The notes under the pieces are model-generated. The model made no database searches and was not told the DNA's origin. It worked only from the letters and a program-made list of their open reading frames with translations. This document shows, piece after piece, positions 36,283 to 46,397 of a stretch of 64,000 bases of DNA. The DNA lies in assembly GCA_964526475.1 (NCBI GenBank), contig CAZGKF010000001.1, positions 62,001 to 126,000 of the forward strand, written 5' to 3'. Numbering within the stretch: the stretch's first letter is position 1; every line of letters starts with the position of its first letter. The stretch comes from CAYVTV01 sp964526475 (lineage in GTDB: Bacteria > Bacteroidota > Bacteroidia > Bacteroidales > GCA-2748055). The position numbers were made by a program, and so were the translations under genes.

Positions 36283-39200
36283 TTACCCTCCATGGCAATT
36301 CTTATATTTTTTACCACTTCCGCAAGGACAGGGGTCATTTCTTCCAACCTTTTTTTCCACTCTAACCGGCTGGGCTGCTCCCTCTCCCGGTCCTGTTGCA
36401 CCTGAAGGATCATGATATTTTGGAGATTCATGCTTCGTGGTACTGAATTTACTAAGATCAAGACGTTTAGGGGGGTGGGCTCTTTGGACACCTGCAGGAT
36501 CGGCCATAGGAATATGACCTTTCATCAGGGTTGAGACTACCTCTTTGTTGACCTTATCGATCATCTGGCTGAAGAGATTAAAAGATTCAAATTTGTAGAT
36601 CAGGAGAGGGTCCTTTTGCTCATAAGAAGCATTCTGAACAGACTGTTTCAGATCATCGAGTTCCCTGAGGTGCTCTTTCCAGTCTTCATCAATTGTTGAA
36701 AGCACAACTGTTTTTTCAAATGCTCTCATTATCTCACGTGCCTGAGTATTATATGCCTTCTGGAGATTAGTCATAACTCTGAAAACCCTGGTTCCATCAG
36801 ATACCGGTACAACAATATTCTCATAAAGTGCAGCCTGTTTTTCGAAAACATCTTTAATAACCGGATAAGCTTGTTTTGCAAGGCTTTCTTCTTTCCTCCC
36901 GTAAGAATTTATAACATCATCCAGAAGATTTTCTGTTAACTCCGTATTATCAATTTTAAGAAATCTCTTTTCATCAATAGGAGACTCTACAGATAAAGTG
37001 CGGATAAGTTCAAAATTGAATCCCTCGAAATTCTCATCAGCATGATATTGATTCACAATGCTATCAATTACCTCATAAAACATGTTTGAAATATCAACAC
37101 TCAGCCTGTCCCCAAAAAGTGCGTGCTTCCTGCGTTTATAGATTACTTCCCTTTGGGAATTCATAACATCATCATATTCCAGGAGCCGTTTTCTTATACC
37201 GAAATTATTTTCTTCAACTTTTTTCTGTGCACGTTCAATAGACCGGGAAATCATGGAATGGGTGATCACTTCACCTTCTTTAAGTCCAAGCCTGTCCATA
37301 AGTCCGGCAATTCTTTCCGAACCAAAGAGTCTCATCAGATCATCTTCAAGGGAAACGTAAAACTGTGAGGAACCCGGATCACCCTGGCGCCCTGAACGGC
37401 CCCTTAGCTGCCGGTCAACCCGCCTGGACTCATGCCTCTCACTGCCAATAATTGCCAGTCCGCCTGCATCTATAACTTCCTTGTTAATTTTTATATCAGT
37501 ACCCCTTCCTGCCATATTAGTTGCAATAGTAACCTGTCCTTTGCGCCCTGCCTGGGCAATAATTTCAGCTTCTCTGGCATGAAACTTAGCATTAAGAACA
37601 TTATGAGGGATTTTCCTTATTTTTAACATTCTGCTTAGAAGTTCCGATATTTCAACAGAAGTAGTACCCACGAGTACTGGTCTTCCCATATCAACAAAAC
37701 GATCAATCTGATCTATAATAGCATTAAATTTCTCCCTTTTGGTCTTAAAAACAAGGTCTTCTTCATCATTCCTTACAATCGGTTTATTGGTAGGAATTAC
37801 TACCACATCAAGCTTATATATATTCCAAAGTTCCCCTGCTTCAGTTTCAGCAGTACCTGTCATGCCTGCCAGTTTATGATACATTCTGAAATAGTTCTGA
37901 AGGGTTATGGTTGCCCAGGTCTGAGTGGCAGCTTCCACCTTTACATTTTCCTTGGCTTCGATAGCCTGATGCAAACCATCAGAATACCTCCTTCCTTCCA
38001 TGATACGTCCTGTCTGCTCATCAACTATTTTCACTTTATTATCAATCACCACATATTCCACATCATTCTCAAAAAGGGTATATGCCTTCAGTAGCTGATT
38101 TACAGTATGGATACGATCTGATTTTACAGCATAATCCTGCAGAAGTTTATCTTTCCGCGAAACTCTTTCGTTCGGTTTCAGATCAGATTTTTCAATTTCC
38201 GCAATTACACTGCCAATATCCGGCAAAATAAAAAATTCCGGATCTTCAGGAGAACTTATAAGATCTATTCCCTTTTCAGTAAGTTCAATAGAGTTCTGCT
38301 TTTCTTCAATAACAAAAAACAGTTCTTCGGTGACCAAAGGCATGTTTTTGTTGTTATCCTGCATATAATAATTCTCTGTCTTAAGTAAAAGAGATTTATT
38401 CCCTTCTTCACTCAGAAGTTTAATCAATACTTTATTTTTCGGTAGTCCTTTATGTGCCCTTAGCAACAATAAACCTGCCTTTTCACTGTTCTCTTCCTGC
38501 AATGCTTTTCTTGCATCTGTAATCACCTGGTTAATAAATCTTTTCTGGGCATCAAAAATTTTCTCAACACGAGGTTTTAACTCCATAAATTCCTGATTAT
38601 CACCTTTTGGAATCGGGCCGGAAATGATCAGAGGAGTTCTGGCTTCATCTATTAATACCGAGTCAACCTCATCAACAATTGTATAATTATGCTTTCGTTG
38701 CACCAGATCTTCCGGGCCAAGTGCCATATTATCGCGTAAATAATCGAAACCGAATTCATTGTTCGTTCCATACGTAATATCGCAATTATAGGCTGCCCTC
38801 CTGCCTTCTGAATTTGGCTGATATTTATCAATACAATCAACTGAGAGTCCATGAAACTGAAAAATAGGCCCCATCCATTCTGAGTCCCTCTTTGCCAGAT
38901 AATCATTTACGGTAACTATATGAACACCTTTACCAGTTAATGCATTCAGAAATACAGGCAGGGTAGCTACAAGTGTTTTTCCTTCACCTGTTGCCATCTC
39001 AGCTATTTTACCATGATGAAGGACTACTCCACCAATCAGCTGTACTTCATAATGCACCATATCCCAGCGAATAGCATTACCTCCCGCAACCCAGCTTGTT
39101 TTCCAGTATGCTTTATTATCCTTAATATCAATATGATCATGTTTTGCCGCAAGTTCCTTATCGAAATCCTGCGCTGTAACTTCAATTTCTTCGTTTTCAA

Positions 39201-39573
39201 CAAACCTTCTTGCGGTTTCTTTCACAATGGAGAATACTTCTGGTAACACCTCATCAAGAACCACTTCAAATTTTTTATCTATCTCTTTCTCGAGCTTATC
39301 AATCTGATCATATAAATTTTCCTTTTCATTATGACTAAGCTCTTCATCTTCAGACTTTTCTTTTAAAGCCGCAAGTTCTTTCTGGTCATTTTCAACAAAA
39401 TCCCTTACTTTTTGTTTTATCTCTGAAGTCCTGGCTCTCAATTCATCATTTGCCAGATTTGCAATGGAAGGGTAAACGGAATTAATCCGCTGAATATATG
39501 GTTCTAATTCCTTTAAGTCCCTGTCAGCTTTACTGCCCAGAAATGAAGATAATACCTTTTCTAATAAACCCAT
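36283..39573 (-). CDS. secA: Protein translocase motor SecA
   Basis: ATP-driven motor that pushes preproteins through SecYEG. Walker A is in MATGEGKTLVA, Walker B in VDEVDSVLIDEART, and the second nucleotide domain has GRGTDIKI and RQLRGRSGRQGD. The C terminus has the zinc-binding CPCGSGKKYKNCH tail. The 1096 residues exceed the E. coli protein (901) because of an insert, common in Bacteroidota. A -7 box (minus TAATTTTG, 39622-39629) lies upstream. Confidence 0.96.
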   Translation of the reverse strand: MGLLEKVLSSFLGSKADRDLKELEPYIQRINSVYPSIANLANDELRARTSEIKQKVRDFVENDQKELAALKEKSEDEELSHNEKENLYDQIDKLEKEIDKKFEVVLDEVLPEVFSIVKETARRFVENEEIEVTAQDFDKELAAKHDHIDIKDNKAYWKTSWVAGGNAIRWDMVHYEVQLIGGVVLHHGKIAEMATGEGKTLVATLPVFLNALTGKGVHIVTVNDYLAKRDSEWMGPIFQFHGLSVDCIDKYQPNSEGRRAAYNCDITYGTNNEFGFDYLRDNMALGPEDLVQRKHNYTIVDEVDSVLIDEARTPLIISGPIPKGDNQEFMELKPRVEKIFDAQKRFINQVITDARKALQEENSEKAGLLLLRAHKGLPKNKVLIKLLSEEGNKSLLLKTENYYMQDNNKNMPLVTEELFFVIEEKQNSIELTEKGIDLISSPEDPEFFILPDIGSVIAEIEKSDLKPNERVSRKDKLLQDYAVKSDRIHTVNQLLKAYTLFENDVEYVVIDNKVKIVDEQTGRIMEGRRYSDGLHQAIEAKENVKVEAATQTWATITLQNYFRMYHKLAGMTGTAETEAGELWNIYKLDVVVIPTNKPIVRNDEEDLVFKTKREKFNAIIDQIDRFVDMGRPVLVGTTSVEISELLSRMLKIRKIPHNVLNAKFHAREAEIIAQAGRKGQVTIATNMAGRGTDIKINKEVIDAGGLAIIGSERHESRRVDRQLRGRSGRQGDPGSSQFYVSLEDDLMRLFGSERIAGLMDRLGLKEGEVITHSMISRSIERAQKKVEENNFGIRKRLLEYDDVMNSQREVIYKRRKHALFGDRLSVDISNMFYEVIDSIVNQYHADENFEGFNFELIRTLSVESPIDEKRFLKIDNTELTENLLDDVINSYGRKEESLAKQAYPVIKDVFEKQAALYENIVVPVSDGTRVFRVMTNLQKAYNTQAREIMRAFEKTVVLSTIDEDWKEHLRELDDLKQSVQNASYEQKDPLLIYKFESFNLFSQMIDKVNKEVVSTLMKGHIPMADPAGVQRAHPPKRLDLSKFSTTKHESPKYHDPSGATGPGEGAAQPVRVEKKVGRNDPCPCGSGKKYKNCHGG

Positions 39574-39746
39574 TTTTTGGCTTTAACTTAAACATTTAAT
39601 ATCTGCATATAGCGTACTTCGCAAAATTAGTTTTTTTTATATAAAAGAACTTAATTAATAGAGGTTTTATAGAGAAAGTCGGGCTTAATAAGATTAACAG
39701 ATTATTCATTAAATATTTCATTAAAAAACTGTTAAGAAATCTGTTT

Positions 39747-39780
39747 TTTGATCTTAAGAAAAAAAAAAAAATTAAATTTG
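39747..39780 (+). promoter_or_regulatory. Promoter of the C1A protease gene
   Basis: TTTG (39747-39750) and an exact TAAATTTG -7 box (39773-39780) precede the ATG at 39802. The spacer is 22 bases, slightly longer than usual, and contains an A-run. Confidence 0.5.
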
Positions 39781-39801
39781 TTGACATTAAATTTTTTATA
39801 A

Positions 39802-42474
39802 ATGAAGAAATCCATTGGGTTCATACTATTTATTCTTTATACCGGGAGTATTTTCGCTCAGGAAAAACCTGAAAAAGCGCCATTTAATCCTGATTTTATT
39901 GAATACAGAAAGTTATTATCAGAACAAGGAGAAAAGAAATTAATTATTGAAAATGGGCGGGGGTACATTCCCGGCTTCTATTATATTCACTTCGACGAAC
40001 AGACAATATATGAGGAAAGTAAAAAAAACACCAGTTCCCTTCCTGCCAGCTTTGATCTGAGAACCTTTGATTTCGTAACCAATGTAAAAGATCAGGGTCC
40101 CGTTGGAGCCTGCTGGGCATTTTCCACAATGGGAGCGATTGAATCAAGCTGGTTAAAAATGGGGAAAGGTGATATAAGTACATTAAATCTTTCAGAACAA
40201 AATATGGCTACCTGTCACGGATTTTCCTGGGGAATTGATGATGGAGGAAATGATTTTATAGCTCTGGCTTATTTAACAAGGCTCAGTGGACCTGTAACAG
40301 AAGAAAGTGATCCTTACGACTACAACGCTGCTGCAACCTGCAAAACTACGGATCTGGTAATACCTGCCTACGTGCCAACCGCAACCTTCCGCCCAAAAAA
40401 TGTCAACATCATTAAAAAAGCCTTAATGGATCACGGTGCGGTTTCCGCTTCAATTAATACCGGTGGAAATAATATTACAAAATATTACAATACCACAGAT
40501 TTCACTTTTTATTTTACAGAAACCACACCTCCCGATCATGCTGTGTTAATTGTAGGATGGGATGATGATAAAACAGTAACCGGCGGTAGTGATAGTCCCA
40601 AAGGATCAAAAGGAGCATGGATTGTTAAAAACAGCTGGGGAACAAGCTGGGGTGATGGCGGATACTTTTATGTTTCCTATTTTGATTCAAAATTTCTTTC
40701 TTCAGCTTCCTTATATCCCGAAAGGCTTGAACTCCCGGAAATAGACACACTTTATTATACTGATTATCTTGGAGCAACCTCATCGGTAGGATACAGAACA
40801 GAAACCGCATATGCCCTTGCAAAATATTCCGCCCCGAATGAACATTTTATCAGAAAGATCGGAACATTTATAAATGCAACAAAAAGTGTTATTGATATTG
40901 AAATCTTCAGTGAATTTGATGGAGAAGATGCTTTAACAGGACTTTTGGCGACTTCCTATAATAATCTGATAAAATATCCCGGATATTACACATTTGATAT
41001 TCCTTTTACAGTAAGTGGAGACTTCTATATTAAAATTAAATATTTCACTCCCGGCTATAATTACCCGGTACCTATTGAAAGTCTGATTGTTTCGGAGGAA
41101 GATACCATAGCAGACCCTTTTATCAATCCTCCCGGTTCTTATTGGCTTAGCAGAAACGGAAGTGATTGGAAACCTCTGGGAAGTGATATCCCTGATTACG
41201 AGTTTGATCTCTGTATAAGGGCATATGCCGACAGAAATACTGAACTTAATGCGTATTTTTCTGCCGATAAAAAATTTACCTGCATAAATTCTCCGGTGGT
41301 TTTTACAGACGAATCGTTAGGAGATATTGCAGAATATTATTGGGATTTTGGCCCCGAAGCCACACCTGAAACCGCAAATACAAAAGGACCACATTCCGTA
41401 TCTTTTTCTTCAGAAGGGTTTAAGAATATAAAGCTTAAGATCATTGATCCTGATGATAATGAAAAAATTCTTGAAAGGAATGGCTATGTTGAAGTAGGTA
41501 CCAGCCTTGATATTATTCTGCCTTATTCTAATAAAAATCTTATTAAAGGCAGATCTATTTCCATTACTGCTTACGGAGCTGATAATTATACATGGTCACC
41601 CGAAACCGGGCTGAATACGACAACAGGTCCAACTGTAGTAGCATCCCCCACAATAACAACTAATTACACAGTTAATGGCACCATAGGCACCTGCACTGGC
41701 AATAATTCCATCAGGATCCAGGTGGTAACCCCCCCCGCAAATGATGATGTATGCAATGCAATTGAACTTATTCCCGGTGGAAAAAGAGGACCATACTCAA
41801 ATATTAATGCCACTGTTCAGGAGAACGAGCCTGCTCCTCCCGAAGGTGATTGTAATGCACCTTTAACATGGTGTGAAGAGGGAGGATTACATAACAGTAT
41901 ATGGTTCTGGTTTACAGGTCCGGAAACCGGAATTGTCTCAATTGACACTGAAGGATTTGACAATCAGATTGCTGTGTATAAAGCCATTCATTGTGACAGT
42001 ATCCTCAATGATAATTGGTTGCTGATAGCAGCTAATGACGACTATCATGGTGAAGATGATAATTATGCAGCAGCCCTTGAAAAAGTGGAAGTAATTCCAG
42101 ATCAGTTATATTTCCTCCAGGTCGATGGAAGCGCCGGCGGATCAGAAGGATTCTTTTATATAACTATTACTGTTAATCCCCTTAGTGACTATGAAATAAT
42201 ACCTTATGCAGACACGGAGAATAAGCTGACAATATTCCCTAATCCAAATAATGGAATGCTAAATTTAAGATATTTAACCGACTTTGACAGAAAAGTTACC
42301 ATAAAGATCTTTAACACTTATGGACAAACCATATATGCCGGAATGGAGGAGAATATTTATGAAATTTTAAGTAAAACCATTGATCTTTCTCATCTCAAAC
42401 CCGGTTTTTACTTTTTCGAATTATCAAATGGTACCAATATATACAGGAAAGCACTAATAATAAACACCTTTTAA
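39802..42474 (+). CDS. Secreted papain-like (C1A) cysteine protease with T9SS tail
   Basis: An 890-residue exported protein. Signal peptide 1-19; papain-fold domain at about 80-310 with Gln98, Cys104 (GACWAF), His246 (PDHAVL) and Asn277 (KNSWG); a PKD-like domain at about 480-555 (FTDESLGDIAEYYWDFG); a further beta domain at about 640-800 with Asp-rich motifs that may bind calcium; and a T9SS sorting domain from about 812 (IFPNPNNG). The catalytic residues are intact, so it should degrade external protein. It stands alone, with its own promoter. Confidence 0.88.
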   Translation: MKKSIGFILFILYTGSIFAQEKPEKAPFNPDFIEYRKLLSEQGEKKLIIENGRGYIPGFYYIHFDEQTIYEESKKNTSSLPASFDLRTFDFVTNVKDQGPVGACWAFSTMGAIESSWLKMGKGDISTLNLSEQNMATCHGFSWGIDDGGNDFIALAYLTRLSGPVTEESDPYDYNAAATCKTTDLVIPAYVPTATFRPKNVNIIKKALMDHGAVSASINTGGNNITKYYNTTDFTFYFTETTPPDHAVLIVGWDDDKTVTGGSDSPKGSKGAWIVKNSWGTSWGDGGYFYVSYFDSKFLSSASLYPERLELPEIDTLYYTDYLGATSSVGYRTETAYALAKYSAPNEHFIRKIGTFINATKSVIDIEIFSEFDGEDALTGLLATSYNNLIKYPGYYTFDIPFTVSGDFYIKIKYFTPGYNYPVPIESLIVSEEDTIADPFINPPGSYWLSRNGSDWKPLGSDIPDYEFDLCIRAYADRNTELNAYFSADKKFTCINSPVVFTDESLGDIAEYYWDFGPEATPETANTKGPHSVSFSSEGFKNIKLKIIDPDDNEKILERNGYVEVGTSLDIILPYSNKNLIKGRSISITAYGADNYTWSPETGLNTTTGPTVVASPTITTNYTVNGTIGTCTGNNSIRIQVVTPPANDDVCNAIELIPGGKRGPYSNINATVQENEPAPPEGDCNAPLTWCEEGGLHNSIWFWFTGPETGIVSIDTEGFDNQIAVYKAIHCDSILNDNWLLIAANDDYHGEDDNYAAALEKVEVIPDQLYFLQVDGSAGGSEGFFYITITVNPLSDYEIIPYADTENKLTIFPNPNNGMLNLRYLTDFDRKVTIKIFNTYGQTIYAGMEENIYEILSKTIDLSHLKPGFYFFELSNGTNIYRKALIINTF

Positions 42475-42493
42475 CAAAAGCTCCTGAAAATTA

Positions 42494-43003
42494 TTATTCA
42501 CTTTCCTGGATTCCGTCTTCATTCCTCATTCCCATTATGTCACGGTCGAATAAGTACATATGCTTGTCACCGGCAAGATTGAGTTTATCAAGTAGATCCC
42601 TGACCTGTGATTCTTCTTCTATTTGTTCGGTCACAAACCATTGAATCCAGTTATGGCTTGTAAAATCCTTTTCTTCAATCGTTTTTGCAACAATTTCGTT
42701 AATGGAATCAGAAATATACTGCTCATGTTTTAAAATTTCCTGAAACATTTCCTGTACCCCGGCAAATTTCTCCGGAGGCTTTTTAAAGGCTGGGATTACT
42801 GCCATTCCTGCCCTTTCGTTAATATATGCAATAATTTTAAGCATATGCATTTTTTCCTCATCAGCCTGGGCATACAACCATTGTGAAATTCCTTTGTATC
42901 CATTTGTCTCAGCCCATGACGCCATTGCCAGGTAAAGGTTGGAAGAATAGCCTTCTTTTTCAATCTGGCTATTTAAAATGTCAACAATACTATTCTTTAA
43001 CAT
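42494..43003 (-). CDS. ftnA: Ferritin
   Basis: Iron-storage protein of 169 residues made of a four-helix bundle. Iron-oxidation-site residues are present (Glu17, Glu50 and His53 of the EEKMHM motif, and further glutamates in the EEKDF and TEQIEEES regions). It lies downstream of icd on the same strand, separated by 230 bases, so it probably has its own promoter. Confidence 0.9.
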   Translation of the reverse strand: MLKNSIVDILNSQIEKEGYSSNLYLAMASWAETNGYKGISQWLYAQADEEKMHMLKIIAYINERAGMAVIPAFKKPPEKFAGVQEMFQEILKHEQYISDSINEIVAKTIEEKDFTSHNWIQWFVTEQIEEESQVRDLLDKLNLAGDKHMYLFDRDIMGMRNEDGIQESE

Positions 43004-43233
43004 AATTTTAATTTTTTATAGTTACATAATATGATTTTAAAAAAACTCTGATTTATAAAAAACAAATAATCCCGCCTCTTTGTTTAGGTTTTTGATCATC
43101 CTGTACAACAAACTGGTGAAAATCATATGATAATTACATAATATCACCGGAAATTAAGCGAAACTCTGACATCAAAAGCAGATTATCAAGCTTAAAAAAT
43201 AAGGTAAAAGCTATTTTCTTAATAATATCAGAA

Positions 43234-44502
43234 CTATCTCATGTTAGAAATAATTTCGTCTCCAAATTCCGAAGTTTTCAGTTCTGAAGGATTATCCATC
43301 AAACGCGCAAAATCATAAGTTACCTTTTTACTTAAAATGGTTTTCTGAAGTCCTTCGGTAATTATATCTGCCGCTTCCTTCCAGCCCAGATACTCCAGCA
43401 TCATTACTCCCGAAAGAATTAAAGATCCGGGATTTACTTTATCCATTCCCGCATATTTAGGGGCAGTACCATGTGTAGCTTCAAAGATTGCATGACCGGT
43501 TTCATAATTAATATTTGCTCCAGGAGCTATACCTATGCCTCCGACAATAGCTGCCAGTGCATCACTTATGTAATCACCATTAAGGTTCATTGTAGCAATA
43601 ACAGAATATTCTGCCGGACGTGTCAGTATCTGTTGAAGAAAAGCATCAGCAATAATATCTTTTATAATTATGCGACCATCATTTATTGCATTCCTCATAG
43701 CATTTTCAGCCGACTTAATTCCTTCTTTTTCTGCTATCCTGTCATACTGTTGCCAGGTGAAAACATAACTGCCAAATTCATTTTCTGCAAGTTCGTATCC
43801 CCATAATTTAAACTGGCCTTCAGTAAATTTCATAATATTACCTTTATGAACTATTGTTACTGATGGTTTTTTCTCTCTAATTGCATACTGTATTGCAGCC
43901 CTGATAAGACGCATAGTTCCTTCCCTTGAAATGGGCTTGATACCAAAGGAAGCTGTATCCGGAAATCTTATGGTTTTCACAGCCATATCATTTAAGAGAA
44001 ATGATTTGATTTTTTCAGCTTCAGCAGTACCTGTCATCCATTCAATTCCGGCATAAATATCTTCGGAATTCTCACGAAAAATTACCATATCAGTTGTGGA
44101 GGGATCTTTTACCGGAGAAGGAACTCCTTTAAAATATTTTATGGGCCGAAGGCATACATAAAGGTCAAGTATTTGCCGAAGAGCCACGTTTAATGAACGT
44201 ATTCCTCCTCCAACCGGAGTAGTGAGAGGCCCCTTAATAGCTACAAGATATTCATGGATTGTATCAAGGGTTTCTTCAGGCAGCCATTTACCAGATTCTT
44301 TAAAAGCTTTCTCCCCTGCAAGTACTTCTTTCCATTTTATTTTACGTTTTCCCAAATAGGCCTTTTCTACTGCTGCGTCAAATACCCTCACTGAAGCAGC
44401 CCATATATCCTGACCTGTTCCATCACCTTCAATAAATGGGATAACCGGAAAATCCGACACATTAAGCTGTCCGTTTCTGATAGTAATTTTCTTTTCTTCC
44501 AT
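43234..44502 (-). CDS. icd: Isocitrate dehydrogenase (NADP-type)
   Basis: Oxidatively decarboxylates isocitrate to 2-oxoglutarate. The dimeric E. coli-like form is shown by IPFIEGDGTG at the N terminus, the substrate-site TTPVGGGIRSLNVALRQ and FRENSEDIYAGIE, and the GDYISDALAAIVGGIGIAPGAN and ATHGTAPKYAG motifs. At 422 residues it is full length. The NADP preference is assumed from overall similarity. Confidence 0.93.
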   Translation of the reverse strand: MEEKKITIRNGQLNVSDFPVIPFIEGDGTGQDIWAASVRVFDAAVEKAYLGKRKIKWKEVLAGEKAFKESGKWLPEETLDTIHEYLVAIKGPLTTPVGGGIRSLNVALRQILDLYVCLRPIKYFKGVPSPVKDPSTTDMVIFRENSEDIYAGIEWMTGTAEAEKIKSFLLNDMAVKTIRFPDTASFGIKPISREGTMRLIRAAIQYAIREKKPSVTIVHKGNIMKFTEGQFKLWGYELAENEFGSYVFTWQQYDRIAEKEGIKSAENAMRNAINDGRIIIKDIIADAFLQQILTRPAEYSVIATMNLNGDYISDALAAIVGGIGIAPGANINYETGHAIFEATHGTAPKYAGMDKVNPGSLILSGVMMLEYLGWKEAADIITEGLQKTILSKKVTYDFARLMDNPSELKTSEFGDEIISNMR

Positions 44503-44534
44503 ATGTATCTAAAAATATAATTAAAGTGAAATTT

Positions 44535-46283
44535 TTATTCGAAATCGAGGTTAAATTCCTGTTTAAGTCTGCCAAGTGCAGGATTTCTTTTGCTCAGATA
44601 CTGAAACCTCTCTTCAGTAGTATAAATCATTTTTTTTCCATTCCCTTTTGTTTCAAGAATGGGAATGATAGTAATTAAGGAATTTTTTAACTCCTTTATA
44701 AGGTAAGCAATAAGTTCATTTTTTACGTTTTTGTTAAACTCCTCGAGCTGGGAGGAATTATCAAGGATCAGATTAATAATGTATCCATCTCCCTGCCGGG
44801 GAATGTGCGATTTGAGCATACTATATATCCTTGGTCTGTCATTTTGTAATTTGCCGGCAAAATCCATCCAGGTGTTTATCAATTCCTCCTGGGAAAAAGG
44901 ATTTTCTTCCACCACATAACCCTCCTCTTCATTCGCCTGATTATCAACAGCCTCTGCTAAATGCTCATTTTCCTCATTCTTTTCATCAGCAATAATGTTT
45001 TTAATGGAAATTGATAAATCTTTCACCATATTTTTCTTCAAGTCAATCTCACTATCAGTTTTTATCTGTACATGAGATTTTATTTCGGACTTATTACCGG
45101 AGGTATTTTTACTATTGTTCCAGGCAGTTTCAACCTGGGCAGAATCAATTTCAGTTTTGTCAACTAAAGATTGATCAGGCTTTTTTTTTTCAGTGCAAAG
45201 ATTTGCGAGTTTAACCAAGGCCAGTTCAACCAGAAGTCTTTGATTTCTGCTTGATTTAAAATTCTGATCTGTTTCACTACATATCTGCAATGCCTGAAAC
45301 AAAAACCCGGGAGAACATCTGGCTGATTGTTTCAGGTATTTCTCTTTAATATTATCGCTGATATCCAATAGTTTAACAGTTTCAGGATTTCCTGCTACAA
45401 GAAGATCTCTCAGGTGCCCGGCTAAACCATTAATAAAATTATGAGCATCAAAACCATCATTTAAAATTTCATCGAAGATCAGGAGTGTCTTCTCATAATT
45501 ACAGGACAGAAAGTTATCGGTTAATTTAAAATAATATTCATAATCCAGAACATTAAGGTTATCAATAACATCCTGATATGTGATATTCCTTCCACCGAAG
45601 CTAACTACCTGATCAAAAATTGTAAGTGCATCCCGCATAGCACCATCAGCTTTCCGGGCAATAATATGAAAAGCCTCCGTTTCATAATTTATCTCTTCTT
45701 CTCCGGCAATGAATTTTAAGTAATTAACAACATCCTCTATTCTAATTCTGTTGAAATCAAATATCTGGCATCGGGATAGAATCGTCGGTATTATTTTATG
45801 TTTTTCAGTTGTTGCCAGGATAAAAACAGCATGAGCAGGAGGCTCTTCCAGGGTTTTCAAAAAAGCATTAAAAGCTTGTTGCGATAACATGTGTACCTCA
45901 TCAATGATATAAACACTGTATTTACCAATCTGAGGTCGTATTCTTACCTGATCCGTAAGGCTCCGGATATCTTCGACAGAATTATTTGAGGCAGCATCTA
46001 GTTCATGGATATTATAAGAGCGGCTTTCATTAAAAGCCAGACAAGATTCACATACATTGCATGGTTCAATATCAGAAGAAAGCTGGCTGCAATTTATAGA
46101 TTTGGCAAAAATACGTGCACAGGTAGTTTTCCCTACTCCCCTTGGACCACAAAACAAATAAGCATGTCCAAGATAATTACTCCCGATAGCATTCTTCAAT
46201 GTAGAAGTAATGTGATTCTGTCCAACAACACTCCGAAATGTTTCCGGTCTGTATTTACGTGCAGATACTATAAAATTCTCCAT
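44535..46283 (-). CDS. dnaX: DNA polymerase III subunit gamma/tau
   Basis: Clamp-loader ATPase. With the ATG at 46283 it has 582 residues: AAA+ domains with Walker A GPRGVGKTTC, a four-cysteine zinc site (CSQL..CNVCESC), Walker B VYIIDEVHML and sensor LATTEKHK, then domain III up to about residue 365. A run of ten A residues (45181-45190 on the complement) spans codons 365-368, just after domain III, and matches the A AAA AAG slippery site of E. coli; a -1 shift gives Lys-Ala-stop. The tau-specific tail (369-582) is acidic and poorly conserved. Confidence 0.95.
   Translation of the reverse strand: MENFIVSARKYRPETFRSVVGQNHITSTLKNAIGSNYLGHAYLFCGPRGVGKTTCARIFAKSINCSQLSSDIEPCNVCESCLAFNESRSYNIHELDAASNNSVEDIRSLTDQVRIRPQIGKYSVYIIDEVHMLSQQAFNAFLKTLEEPPAHAVFILATTEKHKIIPTILSRCQIFDFNRIRIEDVVNYLKFIAGEEEINYETEAFHIIARKADGAMRDALTIFDQVVSFGGRNITYQDVIDNLNVLDYEYYFKLTDNFLSCNYEKTLLIFDEILNDGFDAHNFINGLAGHLRDLLVAGNPETVKLLDISDNIKEKYLKQSARCSPGFLFQALQICSETDQNFKSSRNQRLLVELALVKLANLCTEKKKPDQSLVDKTEIDSAQVETAWNNSKNTSGNKSEIKSHVQIKTDSEIDLKKNMVKDLSISIKNIIADEKNEENEHLAEAVDNQANEEEGYVVEENPFSQEELINTWMDFAGKLQNDRPRIYSMLKSHIPRQGDGYIINLILDNSSQLEEFNKNVKNELIAYLIKELKNSLITIIPILETKGNGKKMIYTTEERFQYLSKRNPALGRLKQEFNLDFE
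45181..45190 (-). promoter_or_regulatory. Predicted frameshift site (A10) in dnaX
   Basis: Ten consecutive A residues are read as GAA AAA AAA AAG, followed by CCT GAT. A -1 shift at A AAA AAG gives AAA GCC TGA (Lys, Ala, stop); a +1 shift gives AGC CTG ATC AAT CTT TAG. Either product would end within six codons, leaving domains I-III (about 369-373 residues). Confidence 0.65.
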
Positions 46284-46335
46284 AAAAAATCTTCTGTAAA
46301 ACAAAGCCTAAAGATACTATTTTGAAACTAATAGT

Positions 46336-46366
46336 TTTGGTATAATAATAAATATTTCTACTTTTG
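46336..46366 (+). promoter_or_regulatory. Consensus Bacteroidota promoter of the rpsF operon
   Basis: TTTG (46336-46339), exactly 19 bases, then TACTTTTG (46359-46366): a full match to TTTG-N19-TAnnTTTG. It lies 31 bases before the rpsF start, so the leader should be about 25 bases. Confidence 0.8.
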
Positions 46367-46397
46367 CATTCGTTTTAAAAATTAAATCGTTTTACAC

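Noticed and set aside
36243..36491. An 82-codon frame at the end of secA
   Set aside because: It overlaps secA and lipA in another frame and matches no family I know.
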